Below, piece after piece: positions 8,586 through 18,588 of a DNA stretch of 64,000 bases. The notes beneath the pieces were generated by a model. It was not told where the DNA came from. It did no database searches and worked only from the letters and a program-made list of their open reading frames with translations. The stretch is from Ruegeria_C sp040830705. Its GTDB lineage: Bacteria; Pseudomonadota; Alphaproteobacteria; Rhodobacterales; Rhodobacteraceae. Position numbers and translations under genes: made by a program. Every line of letters begins with the position of its first letter. Position 1 is the stretch's first letter. The DNA lies in contig JBFOME010000019.1 of NCBI GenBank assembly GCA_040830705.1, forward strand, positions 35,063 through 99,062, read 5' to 3'.

Positions 8586-10439
8586 TCACGCCGGCGCGGT
8601 CGCCGGAGAGGATTGGGTGGCGATCTTGGCACGTATTCGGGCGAGTAGGCTGTCATAGTCGGGCGTACCATCCGCAGCATAGTGGAAGTTCTTGAACAAG
8701 CCTGTAAGCTCGGTGAACCAGGCGCGGATGTCTGATTTGTGCTCCAGCGCCATCTCGCCTTGCACCACGCCATACATCAATTTGAACACAAGCTGTTGGC
8801 GGTCCAGCGAGACCGAGCAGTCCACCGCGTCAAATGCGTCCTGCTGCAGGTAGATCATGTCGACAAACAACGCCTTTTGGTAGGTCACGTAATCCTCGAT
8901 GGTGATGCCTTCTTCGCCGGTGACCTGCATCATCTGGCCGATCTGCTCGCCTCGTTCCAGAAGCGCCTGCATCTCTTTGACCCGTTTGATCCAGTTGGGT
9001 TCGATATTGCGGTCATACCAACCGGTCATCTGATCCAGATAGCGCGACCACGACAGCAGCGGGTCCACCGCCGGGTAGAAGCGCTTGTAGGCGCGTTCGG
9101 AAGACAGACCAAGAAAGCACTTCACTGTGGACAGAGTGGATTGCGTGACCGGCTCGTCGAAATTGCCGCCCGCGGGCGAGACCGTGCCAATCATGGTCAG
9201 GCTACCGCTGTCGCCGTCGTTGGTCTGGATCACGCCCGCGCGTTCATAAAGCCCCTTGATCGAGCTTTCCAGATAGGCAGGGAAGCCTTCCTCACCAGGG
9301 ATTTCCTCCAGCCGCCCGCTGGTCTCGCGCATGGCCTGTGCCCAGCGGGAGGTGCTGTCAGCGATCAGCAGCACGTCGAGGCCCATCTGGCGGTAATATT
9401 CCCCCAACGTGATCCCAGTGAAGATCGACGCCTCACGCGCGGCGACCGGCATGGAGGACGTGTTGCAGATGATGATGGTTCGATCCATCAGACTGCCACC
9501 CGATTTCGGATCGGTCATCTCGGGATATTCGGTGATGGTTTCCACCACCTCGCCTGCCCGCTCACCACAGGCCACGACGATCACGATATCCACCTGCGCA
9601 TTTCGCGCGATCAGATTCTGCAGTACCGTCTTACCCGCCCCAAAAGGCCCGGGAATGCAGGCCGTTCCACCGCGTGCGATGGGAAAGAACGTGTCGATCA
9701 GCCGTTGCGAGGTCAGGATCGGCGCATCAGGAAATGTCCGGCGCGAGGCAGCGGATTTCAACAGTTGCGCGGGCACCGGGCGGCGCACCGGCCAGCGCTG
9801 CGACAGCGTCAGGATATGTTCCGATCCGTCCTCGCCGGTCAGTCGTGCCACAGAGTCTTGCACGGTAGCGGCGCCCTTTTGCACCCAGTTGATCGTGTAG
9901 CGGCCGGTCCAGTTGAAGGGCACCATGATCTTGTGAGTGAACCGCCCTTCGGGGACCGTGCCCACGACGTCCCCGGCCGAAACCTTGTCGCCCAGCTTGA
10001 CCAGCGGCGTGAACGACCATTTCGCGGTCTCGTCCAATGGTGCCACGTCGACCCCGCGTGGCAGAAAGATACCGTATTCGGCAGCAACCTTGGCCAGCGG
10101 CGATTGCAACCCGTCGTAAACCTGACCCAGCAGGCCCGGTCCAAGCTCTACCGACAGCAGCTGGCCGCTTTGTTCCACCGGATCGCCCACTGCAACACCT
10201 GCGGTGCTTTCGTAGACTTGGGCGTCGGCAGTCTTGCCGCGCACCCGCAAAATCTCGGCCTTGAGCCGTTCCTGCCGCCCGCCCGCGGCGGGTTTGGACG
10301 GCAGGATATAGACCACCTCGTTCTTGACGAGCCGTCCGGGCGAACCGTCGGGCTGATCCAGCGCTTCGATCTCAACCAGCCCCTCTTGCACAGCCGCGAT
10401 ACGGGCGGTTGGGGTCTGAGTTTTGGGGGCGGCACTCAT
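8586..10439 (-). CDS. atpA: V/A-type ATPase catalytic subunit A
   Basis: 617 aa, near the usual length for A subunits, with the extra non-homologous region after the beta-barrel. The P-loop is GPFGAGKT at 264-271, the A/V-type form (F-type beta has GGAGVGKT). It is followed by VVACGERAGEV and SRWAQAMRE. It hydrolyses or makes ATP at the A/B interfaces of the V1 head. The start overlaps the preceding DUF2764 gene by four bases (ATGA). Being last among the ATPase genes and preceded by DUF2764 matches the chlamydial order (E, DUF2764, A) rather than the Enterococcus order. Confidence 0.95.
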   Translation of the reverse strand: MSAAPKTQTPTARIAAVQEGLVEIEALDQPDGSPGRLVKNEVVYILPSKPAAGGRQERLKAEILRVRGKTADAQVYESTAGVAVGDPVEQSGQLLSVELGPGLLGQVYDGLQSPLAKVAAEYGIFLPRGVDVAPLDETAKWSFTPLVKLGDKVSAGDVVGTVPEGRFTHKIMVPFNWTGRYTINWVQKGAATVQDSVARLTGEDGSEHILTLSQRWPVRRPVPAQLLKSAASRRTFPDAPILTSQRLIDTFFPIARGGTACIPGPFGAGKTVLQNLIARNAQVDIVIVVACGERAGEVVETITEYPEMTDPKSGGSLMDRTIIICNTSSMPVAAREASIFTGITLGEYYRQMGLDVLLIADSTSRWAQAMRETSGRLEEIPGEEGFPAYLESSIKGLYERAGVIQTNDGDSGSLTMIGTVSPAGGNFDEPVTQSTLSTVKCFLGLSSERAYKRFYPAVDPLLSWSRYLDQMTGWYDRNIEPNWIKRVKEMQALLERGEQIGQMMQVTGEEGITIEDYVTYQKALFVDMIYLQQDAFDAVDCSVSLDRQQLVFKLMYGVVQGEMALEHKSDIRAWFTELTGLFKNFHYAADGTPDYDSLLARIRAKIATQSSPATAPA

Positions 10440-11128
10440 GCGGTCCCTCCTTCCAGCATCAAATCGGGGAAATCCTGCAGCGCGTCATCAGAAAGCTGCG
10501 CAAAGCGCCGTGCCGCAGCCTGAGCGTCTGAGGCGGCCCAGCGGTCAAAGAGGTTCCATTTCAGCACGTAAATCACGACCGCCTCGAAATCGAAAAGGTG
10601 CATGCCACCATGTCGCTGCAACTGACGGAACGCGACCTCAAGCAGGTGCCGTTCCAAACCAAGCGCGTCGCCCGCCTCCAGCAGCTTGCCCGCCTCGCGC
10701 AGCCAGGGCAACGGCGCATCCAGACGAAACGTGGGATCGGACCAGTTTGACACGATATGCGTGGTCCACTTACCAAATCCCCAAGGCCCGGTGGGCGCAG
10801 ACATCCCGTCGCGCCGCATCCGCAGGGCCGCAATGGCAGTGCGCAGTTCCATCCGCTCGGAGACGATCATTCGCAAACTGGGTTGCCGCAGATCGCGCAG
10901 CAGGGCGCGGGCGCGTGTGACCACATCGGAAATATCGGACCGGGCATCATAGCTGGCCCAGTTCAGGACGTTTTCGATCCGTTTCAACGATCTGGCATCA
11001 TCCTCGTCCAACACCGACAACCGCTTGCGCAGGCGCAGTTCCGAGAGCGGCGGCTGTTTGGCGACAAAAAGCCGCTCGGAACTCGGCAAGCTGGAAACCA
11101 GCGCGATATAGGCGTCGGGGCCAGACAT
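10436..11128 (-). CDS. DUF2764 protein, V-ATPase accessory (probable C/d-like stalk subunit)
   Basis: 230 aa and mostly helical with no membrane segment. The N-terminus (YIALVSSLP), an early L-x-x-L-x-L-R-K-R-L stretch and a C-terminal F-D-F-E-A-V-x-x-Y-x-L-K-W-N segment fit the DUF2764 family. In Chlamydia-type operons this gene always lies between atpE and atpA. No other gene here encodes subunit C (the cup that joins the rotor to the membrane ring), so I infer that this protein fills that role. It starts two bases after atpE and overlaps atpA by four. Confidence 0.75.
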   Translation of the reverse strand: MSGPDAYIALVSSLPSSERLFVAKQPPLSELRLRKRLSVLDEDDARSLKRIENVLNWASYDARSDISDVVTRARALLRDLRQPSLRMIVSERMELRTAIAALRMRRDGMSAPTGPWGFGKWTTHIVSNWSDPTFRLDAPLPWLREAGKLLEAGDALGLERHLLEVAFRQLQRHGGMHLFDFEAVVIYVLKWNLFDRWAASDAQAAARRFAQLSDDALQDFPDLMLEGGTA

Positions 11129-11130
11129 GA

Positions 11131-11811
11131 TTAGCGGATCACACCTTCCAACACGGCGCGGAAGCGCGGTTGCAGGTGCTGCATCAGCACATCGGCAATG
11201 GCCTCCTCCGAGAGATCAAGTTTGATCCCGTCTTCCTTCGCCTGTGCCCGGATACCTGCATGCAAATCGCTTGAAGCGAACAGGGTCACACCGTCTTTCA
11301 GCATCTGCTGCGTCAGGCCGAGAACGAATTTTGTAAGCCTGCCCGACTGAATGTCGTCAGCATTGGCACGGATCGCGTCCGGGCCGACAACTTCGGCAGG
11401 CAGGATCACCTGCGCATCCTCTCCGATATCCGTATCGGCGCGGGCACGGCCCACAAGCTCAATCACCATCTGTTTCAGCATTTCAGGATCGCTCATGGTT
11501 TCCGACACCATCCGTTGCACATCCTGCTGGAACTGCGCCATGAGCGTTGATTTCATGGTCAATACAGCATCGCGCATGGCGGTGTTCAGTGCCTCTTCAC
11601 CGGCCTTGGTGTAGCGCTCGGCGGCATCGCGGGCGTCAGTGCGCAACTTGGTGGCTTCGGCCTGTGCCGCCTCGACAATCTGCGCGGCCTTGGCCTGCGC
11701 CTCTCGCGTCAGGCGCGCGGCCTCGTCCGAGCCGGCCTGCACGCCCTCGCTGCGCAGACGTTCGATCAGCGCATCGATCCCTTGCGCCGTCTCCTGTTCG
11801 GCGGCCATCAC
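11131..11811 (-). CDS. atpE: V/A-type ATPase peripheral stalk subunit E
   Basis: 226 aa. Residues 5-100 are a charged, Ala/Glu-rich coiled coil (TREAQAKAAQIVEAAQAEA) and the C-terminal half is globular, the classic subunit E layout that anchors the head to subunit I as part of the stator. There are two adjacent ATG codons (11811 and 11808); the first overlaps the atpK stop by four bases. Typical length for the family. Confidence 0.88.
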   Translation of the reverse strand: MMAAEQETAQGIDALIERLRSEGVQAGSDEAARLTREAQAKAAQIVEAAQAEATKLRTDARDAAERYTKAGEEALNTAMRDAVLTMKSTLMAQFQQDVQRMVSETMSDPEMLKQMVIELVGRARADTDIGEDAQVILPAEVVGPDAIRANADDIQSGRLTKFVLGLTQQMLKDGVTLFASSDLHAGIRAQAKEDGIKLDLSEEAIADVLMQHLQPRFRAVLEGVIR

Positions 11812-12251
11812 GCGATCCCCGCGCTGATTACCAGTGCAAAGACAAAAGCGAAAACCCCGAAGCCTTCGATGATCGCCGCGGGCGCCAGTGACAGGCCAAA
11901 GATTTCTGGCTTCTCCTTAGAGGCATTGATCGCTGCCGCGCAGGCGCGCCCCTGCCACATGCCGCAATAAAGCAGCGCAATACCCGACAGCAGCCCAACA
12001 CCAAAGAGGCCCCCGGCATTTTCGGCGGTGACGGCCCGGTTCAGAGTGAACATGATCACGATGCCATAGATCGCGAAGGTCGAAGGAAACGCCGAGATGC
12101 CCACAAAGCGCCCATAGCCGCTTTCGGTTTCCAGCATCGCGCCGATGCTGGCCTGGCCTGCGATCGAACAACCGATCGCGCTGGCGATGGTCCCAAGCGC
12201 CATGGGGGCGAATATGCCTACCCAGCCCAATGCGATGACGAAATCGGTCAT
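11808..12251 (-). CDS. atpK: V/A-type ATPase rotor proteolipid subunit K
   Basis: 147 aa and four membrane helices, made of two fused hairpins (about 8-32, 52-71, 80-108, 121-145). The essential carboxylate is E129 in TM4 (AAIIEGFG). The first hairpin has no carboxylate, as in Enterococcus NtpK, so one ion moves per four helices. Of the sodium-site residues known in NtpK, Q100 (MWQGR) and T58 seem present, but the Gln next to the Thr is F59 here (PSTFAIYG). Ion choice, H+ or Na+, is therefore uncertain. It overlaps both neighbours by four bases. Confidence 0.92.
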   Translation of the reverse strand: MTDFVIALGWVGIFAPMALGTIASAIGCSIAGQASIGAMLETESGYGRFVGISAFPSTFAIYGIVIMFTLNRAVTAENAGGLFGVGLLSGIALLYCGMWQGRACAAAINASKEKPEIFGLSLAPAAIIEGFGVFAFVFALVISAGIA

Positions 12252-14041
12252 TCCTGTACCTCCTTACGGGCAAACGCGCGGAAGACTGTGCCTTCCTCGG
12301 GCAGACCCCATTTGTAAAACTCGATGAAGTTGAGTCGCAGCCCGTGGACCACGCCGCTCATGATCGCGAGGGCGAAGTTCAGCCCGTGCCCGATGATCAG
12401 AATCAGCAGGCCGCCCAGCAGGCCCAGGCCAGACGCGGAGTCGAACCCTTTGCTGGCCAGCCCGTTGAAGGTAACCGCCAGCGAGGCAGAGGCCAGACCC
12501 AGCGCAAAAAGCCGCATATAAGACAGCACATCGCCGAACATGCCCATTAGCCCGGCGAGGCTTTGCACTCCACCAAATAACCGCCACAACCAGTCGATGC
12601 CGGAGTTGATGGGGCGGTCGCTGGAAAATAGCAGGATGGCCAACAGACCCAGTGCCATGGCCCCCAGCCCGATCTGATAGATCTGACCAGCCTGACCGCT
12701 GAGCCAGACGGCAAGCCCGCCCAGAACCACGCAAATCCAACCCAGATTGGCATAGCGGCTGCGTGTCGGTTTGTGCAGGAAGGCCATCAGGTTGGCAAAA
12801 GCCACATGTGCCACGCCGACAATGATCGATAGCCGCATCATCGTGGTGAAGTCGTTGATATCCATCAGCTTGAGCCGGGCGAGGATGCTGCCCTCTGGCG
12901 GACCAACCCCAAAGTAACTGCCGACGATGATGCCATAAGCAATCGTGGCACCGGCAAGGATCAGCAACATGCTCCGCCAGGCGCGGCTATGGGATGTGGT
13001 GCTCAACCGGCGCCAGAACAGCAGAACCCCCAAAACGATCAGAACCCCGTATCCCGCATCGGCAATGATCATCGCGAAGAAGACCGAGAACGAGGCGATC
13101 AACACGCGACTTGGGTCCCAGGCGTAGTAGTTGGGCACTTGATAGAACAGCGCTAGATCGACACCCGCCGCTTCGGCATCGGGTTGCTCGATCAGGGTCG
13201 GCGGCACCTCACCCGGCTTTGGAGCGCCTGTCAGCACGGCCAGACCTTCGTCGGCGCAGATTTCTTCAAATGCCGCAACCCGATCCTCGGGCACCCAGCC
13301 CTGAAGCGCAAAGAGATCAGAGTCGTCAAAGGTCTGGGTTTCGGCGAAGGCAAGCTCGGCCGCGGTTTCGGCCTTGGACAGGCTCGACCGCAGCAGGGTC
13401 AGAAATCGCGTCAGCGCCAGACGCTCGCCCAACAGCGTTTCGATCTCGATCTCGGCATCTTCCAGTTCTTCTTGCAGGACCGTGATCGGCTTGGCCCCCA
13501 GGTGGGTGCGTGGCACCGGCAATAGATCCGAGCGGGGCTCATCAGCGTTCACCACAGCAACATAAAGCACCCGGTGATCGCGACCAACGATCTGCCAGGG
13601 CAGATCAACCGCTGCCAGGCTTTCACGGTTCTTGAGCGGCAGTTCAAAAAACCACAGTCGCAACCCCGCCAGCGCCTCGGTCGGGGGGAAGGTGAAATCA
13701 CCCCAGGGCTGCATTGTGTCAATGCGGTCAGCCAGAAAGTCACGCCTGTCGCGGGCGGCGCGCAGCTTGTCCTTGAGGACCAGCACATCCGCTACAAAGC
13801 GCGCCACATCAAATTCCGGATCGGCCCGCACCTGACGCCTACGGTCGGGGACCACAGCCAGAAAGCGCAGGGCCTTATAGGCATCCTCAGCCTCGCGGCT
13901 GACCTTCTTCTCAACTTGTGTCTCGGGCGGTGAAAGCGGCAGGATATGCATCGCGCCCAGTTCCTGCACCCGCGCCAGAACCGCGTCCTTATCCGCGGCA
14001 CGTCCGATGACCGAGAGCTTTTTCAGCCGCGCGATGCTCAT
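12248..14041 (-). CDS. atpI: V/A-type ATPase membrane subunit I (a-subunit)
   Basis: 597 aa. The N-terminal 310 residues are soluble and partly coiled coil (stator contact with subunit E). The C-terminal part carries about seven or eight membrane helices, starting near ASFSVFFAMIIADAGYG, a well-conserved subunit I stretch. An MSYMRLFALGLASASL segment, near residue 500, holds the conserved Arg of the ion half-channel. Length is slightly below the 620-660 usual in archaea and matches short bacterial forms. It overlaps atpD and atpK by four bases each. Confidence 0.93.
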   Translation of the reverse strand: MSIARLKKLSVIGRAADKDAVLARVQELGAMHILPLSPPETQVEKKVSREAEDAYKALRFLAVVPDRRRQVRADPEFDVARFVADVLVLKDKLRAARDRRDFLADRIDTMQPWGDFTFPPTEALAGLRLWFFELPLKNRESLAAVDLPWQIVGRDHRVLYVAVVNADEPRSDLLPVPRTHLGAKPITVLQEELEDAEIEIETLLGERLALTRFLTLLRSSLSKAETAAELAFAETQTFDDSDLFALQGWVPEDRVAAFEEICADEGLAVLTGAPKPGEVPPTLIEQPDAEAAGVDLALFYQVPNYYAWDPSRVLIASFSVFFAMIIADAGYGVLIVLGVLLFWRRLSTTSHSRAWRSMLLILAGATIAYGIIVGSYFGVGPPEGSILARLKLMDINDFTTMMRLSIIVGVAHVAFANLMAFLHKPTRSRYANLGWICVVLGGLAVWLSGQAGQIYQIGLGAMALGLLAILLFSSDRPINSGIDWLWRLFGGVQSLAGLMGMFGDVLSYMRLFALGLASASLAVTFNGLASKGFDSASGLGLLGGLLILIIGHGLNFALAIMSGVVHGLRLNFIEFYKWGLPEEGTVFRAFARKEVQE

Positions 14042-14634
14042 GCCGCGGCCCTCTTGCGCTTGGCGATCTTGGAACGCACGACCGAGGCCATCTCCTCGTC
14101 ATTCAGATAGATGCGGATCTTCTTGATATTGGCGCGGGCATTGGGGATCAGCACCTTGTCAAAAAGGTTCACGCGCTGGGTGATGACGTCGACTGCTTTC
14201 GACAGTATTTCAACGCGTTGCCGGGCGACCTTCACCCGCAATCGCGCTTCAAGCATGTCGTGCAGCAACACTGTCACGTTATCGACCCAATGGGGCAGCA
14301 CCATCGGCGAATAAGGCCGGATTTCGACCTCGATCCGGTCCAGCACGGGCAGCTTGGTGCCCACCACATTTTCCTCACCCAACTCATAGCGGGTCAGCCG
14401 CACAAGGCCTTTGAGGTCAATATCCGAGTTCCCAAGCATCGGCAGGTCACGACCCACCTGCTGGGCCAGTTCCTCGACCTTGCGCTCCATCTCTGCCACC
14501 TGCGCCACCGCCTTGGCGTGTTCCCCCATCAATTGCTGCCGCTTGAGGTCCAGCGACGGCAGGAACTTCTCATAGGTCTTCAACTGCGCGGTCTGATGCG
14601 CCAGCGAAGATTTATTCAGCTGCAACCGCGCCAT
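14038..14634 (-). CDS. atpD: V/A-type ATPase central shaft subunit D
   Basis: 198 aa. Long N- and C-terminal helices form the rotor axle, with the N-terminal signature LNKSSLAHQ and the C-terminal VNLFDKVLIPNARANIKKI typical of subunit D. I prefer the ATG at 14634 (AAGGA five bases upstream) to the ATG six bases earlier, where the site would be too close. The start lies inside the 3' end of atpB (about 23 bases of overlap), so translation is probably coupled. Confidence 0.92.
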   Translation of the reverse strand: MARLQLNKSSLAHQTAQLKTYEKFLPSLDLKRQQLMGEHAKAVAQVAEMERKVEELAQQVGRDLPMLGNSDIDLKGLVRLTRYELGEENVVGTKLPVLDRIEVEIRPYSPMVLPHWVDNVTVLLHDMLEARLRVKVARQRVEILSKAVDVITQRVNLFDKVLIPNARANIKKIRIYLNDEEMASVVRSKIAKRKRAAA

Positions 14635-15973
14635 CTGCATCCTTGGGGAAATAGGTGTCGATCAGGTTCTGCTTCATCAAAAGCTGTTCGGGACGGAAAC
14701 ATTCAGCCAGCGTCTGCCAGCACAGATCCAGCGCCTCTTCCAGCGGGATCGAGACGTTGATGTCCATGAAACGGGTACGAAAAAGGTCACCGAATTTCAG
14801 AACCTGTTGATCGTAATCCGACAGCTCGAACGCCATCGCCTGTTTCTGGGCCGCATCCCGCGCCTCGGAATAAAACCGGATCATGGTGTTCATGATCTGG
14901 CTGTGATCCTCGCGGGTGACCTTGCCGATCACATTCTGTTTGAGCCGTGACAGGCTGCCGAACGGGTCGATCACCCCGGAATGCAGATAGAACTGCCCTT
15001 CGGTGATATAGCCGGTATTGTCCGGAACCGGGTGGGTCACGTCGTTGCCGGGCATCGTCGTCACCGCCAGAATGGTGACAGAGCCACCCTTGGCATAGTC
15101 GCAAGCTTTCTCATACCGCCGCGCCAGCTCGCTATAGAGATCGCCCATATAGCCCCGGTTCGAGGGCACGCGTTCCTGACTGATCCCCACCTCTTTCATC
15201 GCATCGGCATAGGCGGTCATGTCGGTCAGCAGAACCAGCACGCGCTTGCCCTCCTCAACCGCGAATTTTTCAGCGACGGCCAGCGCCATATCGGGCACCA
15301 GCAGCCGCTCGACCAGCGGGTCCGAGGCCTGATTGACGAACATCACCGTGCGAGAGAAGACGCCCGCATCCTCAAAGCTCTGCCGAAAGGTGTAGTAGTC
15401 ATCAAATATCAGCCCCATGCCGCCAAAGACCACAATGTCGGCATCCGCCTGTATACCAATCCGGGCGAGGAACGGATTGTAAGGCTCTCCGGAGACAGCG
15501 AAAATCGGGATCTTTTGGCTTTCCACCAGGCAGTTGAACACATCGATCATCGGAACGTCGGTGCGGATCATGTTTTTCGGCACAATCCGTTCGGCCGGGT
15601 TCACAGAGGGGCCGCCAATATTATATCGCGGCTCCGACGACAGGTCGGGGCCGCCATCGATGGGCTCGCCCGCCCCATCGAACACCCGGCCCAGAATGTT
15701 GCCGGAATAAGGCGTCTGCATCGGGTGGCCAAGAAAGGTGGCACTGGCCCCGGTCGAGATACCTTTGGTGCCTGAAAACACCTGCAAGGTCACCTCTTCA
15801 CGGTCGATATTGATCACCTGCGCCAGTGACCGCGCGCCATCGACCCCTTCGACCACGGCCAGATCGTTGAAGCGCACCACCGGGCCCGCGCCTGCATTTT
15901 CGGGCACATGCACTTTGAGCGTATCGCCAACGATTTCCAGAACACGAGAATATTTGATCAGGTCGCGAACCAA
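14612..15973 (-). CDS. atpB: V/A-type ATPase regulatory subunit B
   Basis: About 453 aa. It has the non-catalytic B-subunit features: a degenerate P-loop (VSGEPYNPF), then GGMGLIFDDYYTFR, RVLVLLTDMTAYADAMKE and SNRGYMGDLYSELARRYEKA. The start is a judgement. A TTG at 15973 has AAGGAGG (15980-15986) six bases upstream and gives the usual N-terminus (YSRVLEIVGDTLKV after 10 residues), so I use it. A TTG at 16045 would add 24 basic residues with only a weak site. It is the first gene of the operon, so the promoter must lie in or just upstream of 15974-16120. Confidence 0.9.
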   Translation of the reverse strand: MVRDLIKYSRVLEIVGDTLKVHVPENAGAGPVVRFNDLAVVEGVDGARSLAQVINIDREEVTLQVFSGTKGISTGASATFLGHPMQTPYSGNILGRVFDGAGEPIDGGPDLSSEPRYNIGGPSVNPAERIVPKNMIRTDVPMIDVFNCLVESQKIPIFAVSGEPYNPFLARIGIQADADIVVFGGMGLIFDDYYTFRQSFEDAGVFSRTVMFVNQASDPLVERLLVPDMALAVAEKFAVEEGKRVLVLLTDMTAYADAMKEVGISQERVPSNRGYMGDLYSELARRYEKACDYAKGGSVTILAVTTMPGNDVTHPVPDNTGYITEGQFYLHSGVIDPFGSLSRLKQNVIGKVTREDHSQIMNTMIRFYSEARDAAQKQAMAFELSDYDQQVLKFGDLFRTRFMDINVSIPLEEALDLCWQTLAECFRPEQLLMKQNLIDTYFPKDADGAVAAE

Positions 15974-16127
15974 GGGCCGCCTCCTTGCCTTCTGAGCCGG
16001 CGCTACCGCAGGACGAATCGCGGCGGGCCGTTTCACTTGAATCAAGTCTCAGCCTGAAAGCTATACGGCTTGGCCCACAACGCTCAAGGCGCAAGAGAGT
16101 CGCATCTGCGTTTGGGCCGCAAAAAGA

Positions 16128-16155
16128 AACCCGCCGATGCGTAGATCGGCGGGTT
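16128..16155 (-). terminator. Rho-independent terminator of the sugar ABC operon
   Basis: A perfect 11-bp stem (16128-16138 with 16145-16155; core CCCGCCGAT/ATCGGCGGG) and a 6-base loop. On the minus strand it is followed by TTTCTTTTT, a proper U-tract, so it ends transcription of the leftward operon 21657-16213 before the V-ATPase genes. The plus strand also has TTTT after the stem. Confidence 0.85.
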
Positions 16156-16212
16156 TTCTAGGGATTCTCGCGGCTTGCGAGATATTGCGCGGTCTGGACG
16201 ATTGGGTCCTGG

Positions 16213-17493
16213 TTACGCCGCCTGCTTTTCGGACTTGGACAGGAACTCGATCACCATGGCGGCGGTCCAGGTAAACTCCGTGCCGCCACAAGGCTCGCCG
16301 GATTTCGGATCATAGTATTCGGCAAAGCCGCTTTTGTGGATCACCGCAAGGCTATTGGCCTCAATGCGGGCCGCGATCTCGTGCTGACCCTGCCGGGCCA
16401 GCCCGTCTGCAATCATATAGTTCACGATCAGCCAAGCCGGACCGCGCCAATAGCGCTTGCCGTCATAGCGCGGGTCTTTCGGATCATGACTGGGCACCAG
16501 TAGCGTTACGTCCTCGGCAAGCGCCTTGATACGCGCGGCAATGCTGGCCAGCCGTTCAGACGGGATCGGCGCAAACGCCGCCATCAGCCCGCCGACCGAA
16601 GGACTGTCGATCAGATCACCGAGGGCGCGGTCATAACAAAGATACTGCCCGTGATCCGTACTCCATAGCGTGTCGAAAGCGGCAGACCCGGCGGCGGCCC
16701 GGGCGCGGCTGCGTTCGGCGATCTCGTGCTCGCCCAGATGTTCGGCCAGATCTGCCAGATCGGCGCAAGACCGGATCAGGATGCCGTTGAAACCGGGATC
16801 GACCACGCGGAAAGGCGAATGGTCATGCAGTTTTTCATTGTCCCACCCGGCCTCGCGGAAATGCTGTACCAGCCAGATATAGCGCTCGTACTGTGCTTGC
16901 GTGGGCCGGTGATCCGCGTGTGCATGTGCCAGATCGCGGCGGGTGAAGGGCATCACTCCTTCAGGGTTCAGCCGCTCGATGGCAGCATCCCAGTCGATCG
17001 AATTGTCACGGCCCGACTCCCAAGGATGGATGATCGCCACCAGCCCAGTGCCCTGCGGATCGCGGCAGCGGAAGAACCACTCATGCCACGCATCCACCAT
17101 CGGCAGCAGCTTGCGCGCCTTTTGTTCGGCCAGCGACCGGTCGGTGGCACGATCGTAGAGCCGCCGCACGGCAAAGCCTGCCACCGGCGGCTGGGTGATG
17201 CCCGAGGTTGGCGTCGGTCGACCGGTTTGCCAGACATCGGGGCCGGGGAAATACCCGTCGTCTTCCTTGTGAAAGACGATATGGGGGACCATGCCGTCTT
17301 CCCATTGATGCAGGAAAAGCGTCTCGATCTCTTGCCACGCACGGGCCTCGTCGAAATGCGCCTGCCCCAGAGCAGTCAGGCAGGAATCCCAGTTCCACTG
17401 GAAGGGATATAGCCCGTGGGTGGGCACCGTATAAGCGCCCAAATCGTTGCGCCGCAAAATCTCTGCGGCTTGGTCGTAGAGTGTCTGTGCCAT
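16213..17493 (-). CDS. GH63-like alpha-glucosidase (glucosylglycerate/mannosylglycerate hydrolase type)
   Basis: 426 aa from the ATG at 17493 (GGAG eight bases upstream), with no signal peptide, so cytoplasmic. It has the (alpha/alpha)6-barrel features of compact GH63 enzymes: FQWNWDS with likely general acid D36, GMVPHIVFHKEDDGYFPGP, a central YWRGPAWLIVNYM, and a late GGTEFTWTAA with likely base E406. The closest described activity I can recall is hydrolysis of the compatible solutes glucosylglycerate and mannosylglycerate. It is last in the ABC importer operon (21 bases after the ATPase), which fits uptake followed by hydrolysis of an alpha-glucoside. The exact substrate is inference. Confidence 0.75.
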   Translation of the reverse strand: MAQTLYDQAAEILRRNDLGAYTVPTHGLYPFQWNWDSCLTALGQAHFDEARAWQEIETLFLHQWEDGMVPHIVFHKEDDGYFPGPDVWQTGRPTPTSGITQPPVAGFAVRRLYDRATDRSLAEQKARKLLPMVDAWHEWFFRCRDPQGTGLVAIIHPWESGRDNSIDWDAAIERLNPEGVMPFTRRDLAHAHADHRPTQAQYERYIWLVQHFREAGWDNEKLHDHSPFRVVDPGFNGILIRSCADLADLAEHLGEHEIAERSRARAAAGSAAFDTLWSTDHGQYLCYDRALGDLIDSPSVGGLMAAFAPIPSERLASIAARIKALAEDVTLLVPSHDPKDPRYDGKRYWRGPAWLIVNYMIADGLARQGQHEIAARIEANSLAVIHKSGFAEYYDPKSGEPCGGTEFTWTAAMVIEFLSKSEKQAA

Positions 17494-17514
17494 ATCGGCA
17501 GTCTCCAAAAAGGG

Positions 17515-18558
<1,044 letters not shown>

Positions 18559-18588
18559 TGTCTTGGCTCCTGTACTTAGAGTTTCGGC

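Noticed and set aside
8739..10523. 594-codon plus-strand open frame opposite atpA
   Set aside because: Complement of a strongly conserved ATPase gene; no recognisable motif, and the opposite strand explains every base.
14612..15973. Subunit B lacks a normal P-loop
   Set aside because: Degenerate nucleotide site is normal for the non-catalytic B subunit; not a defect.
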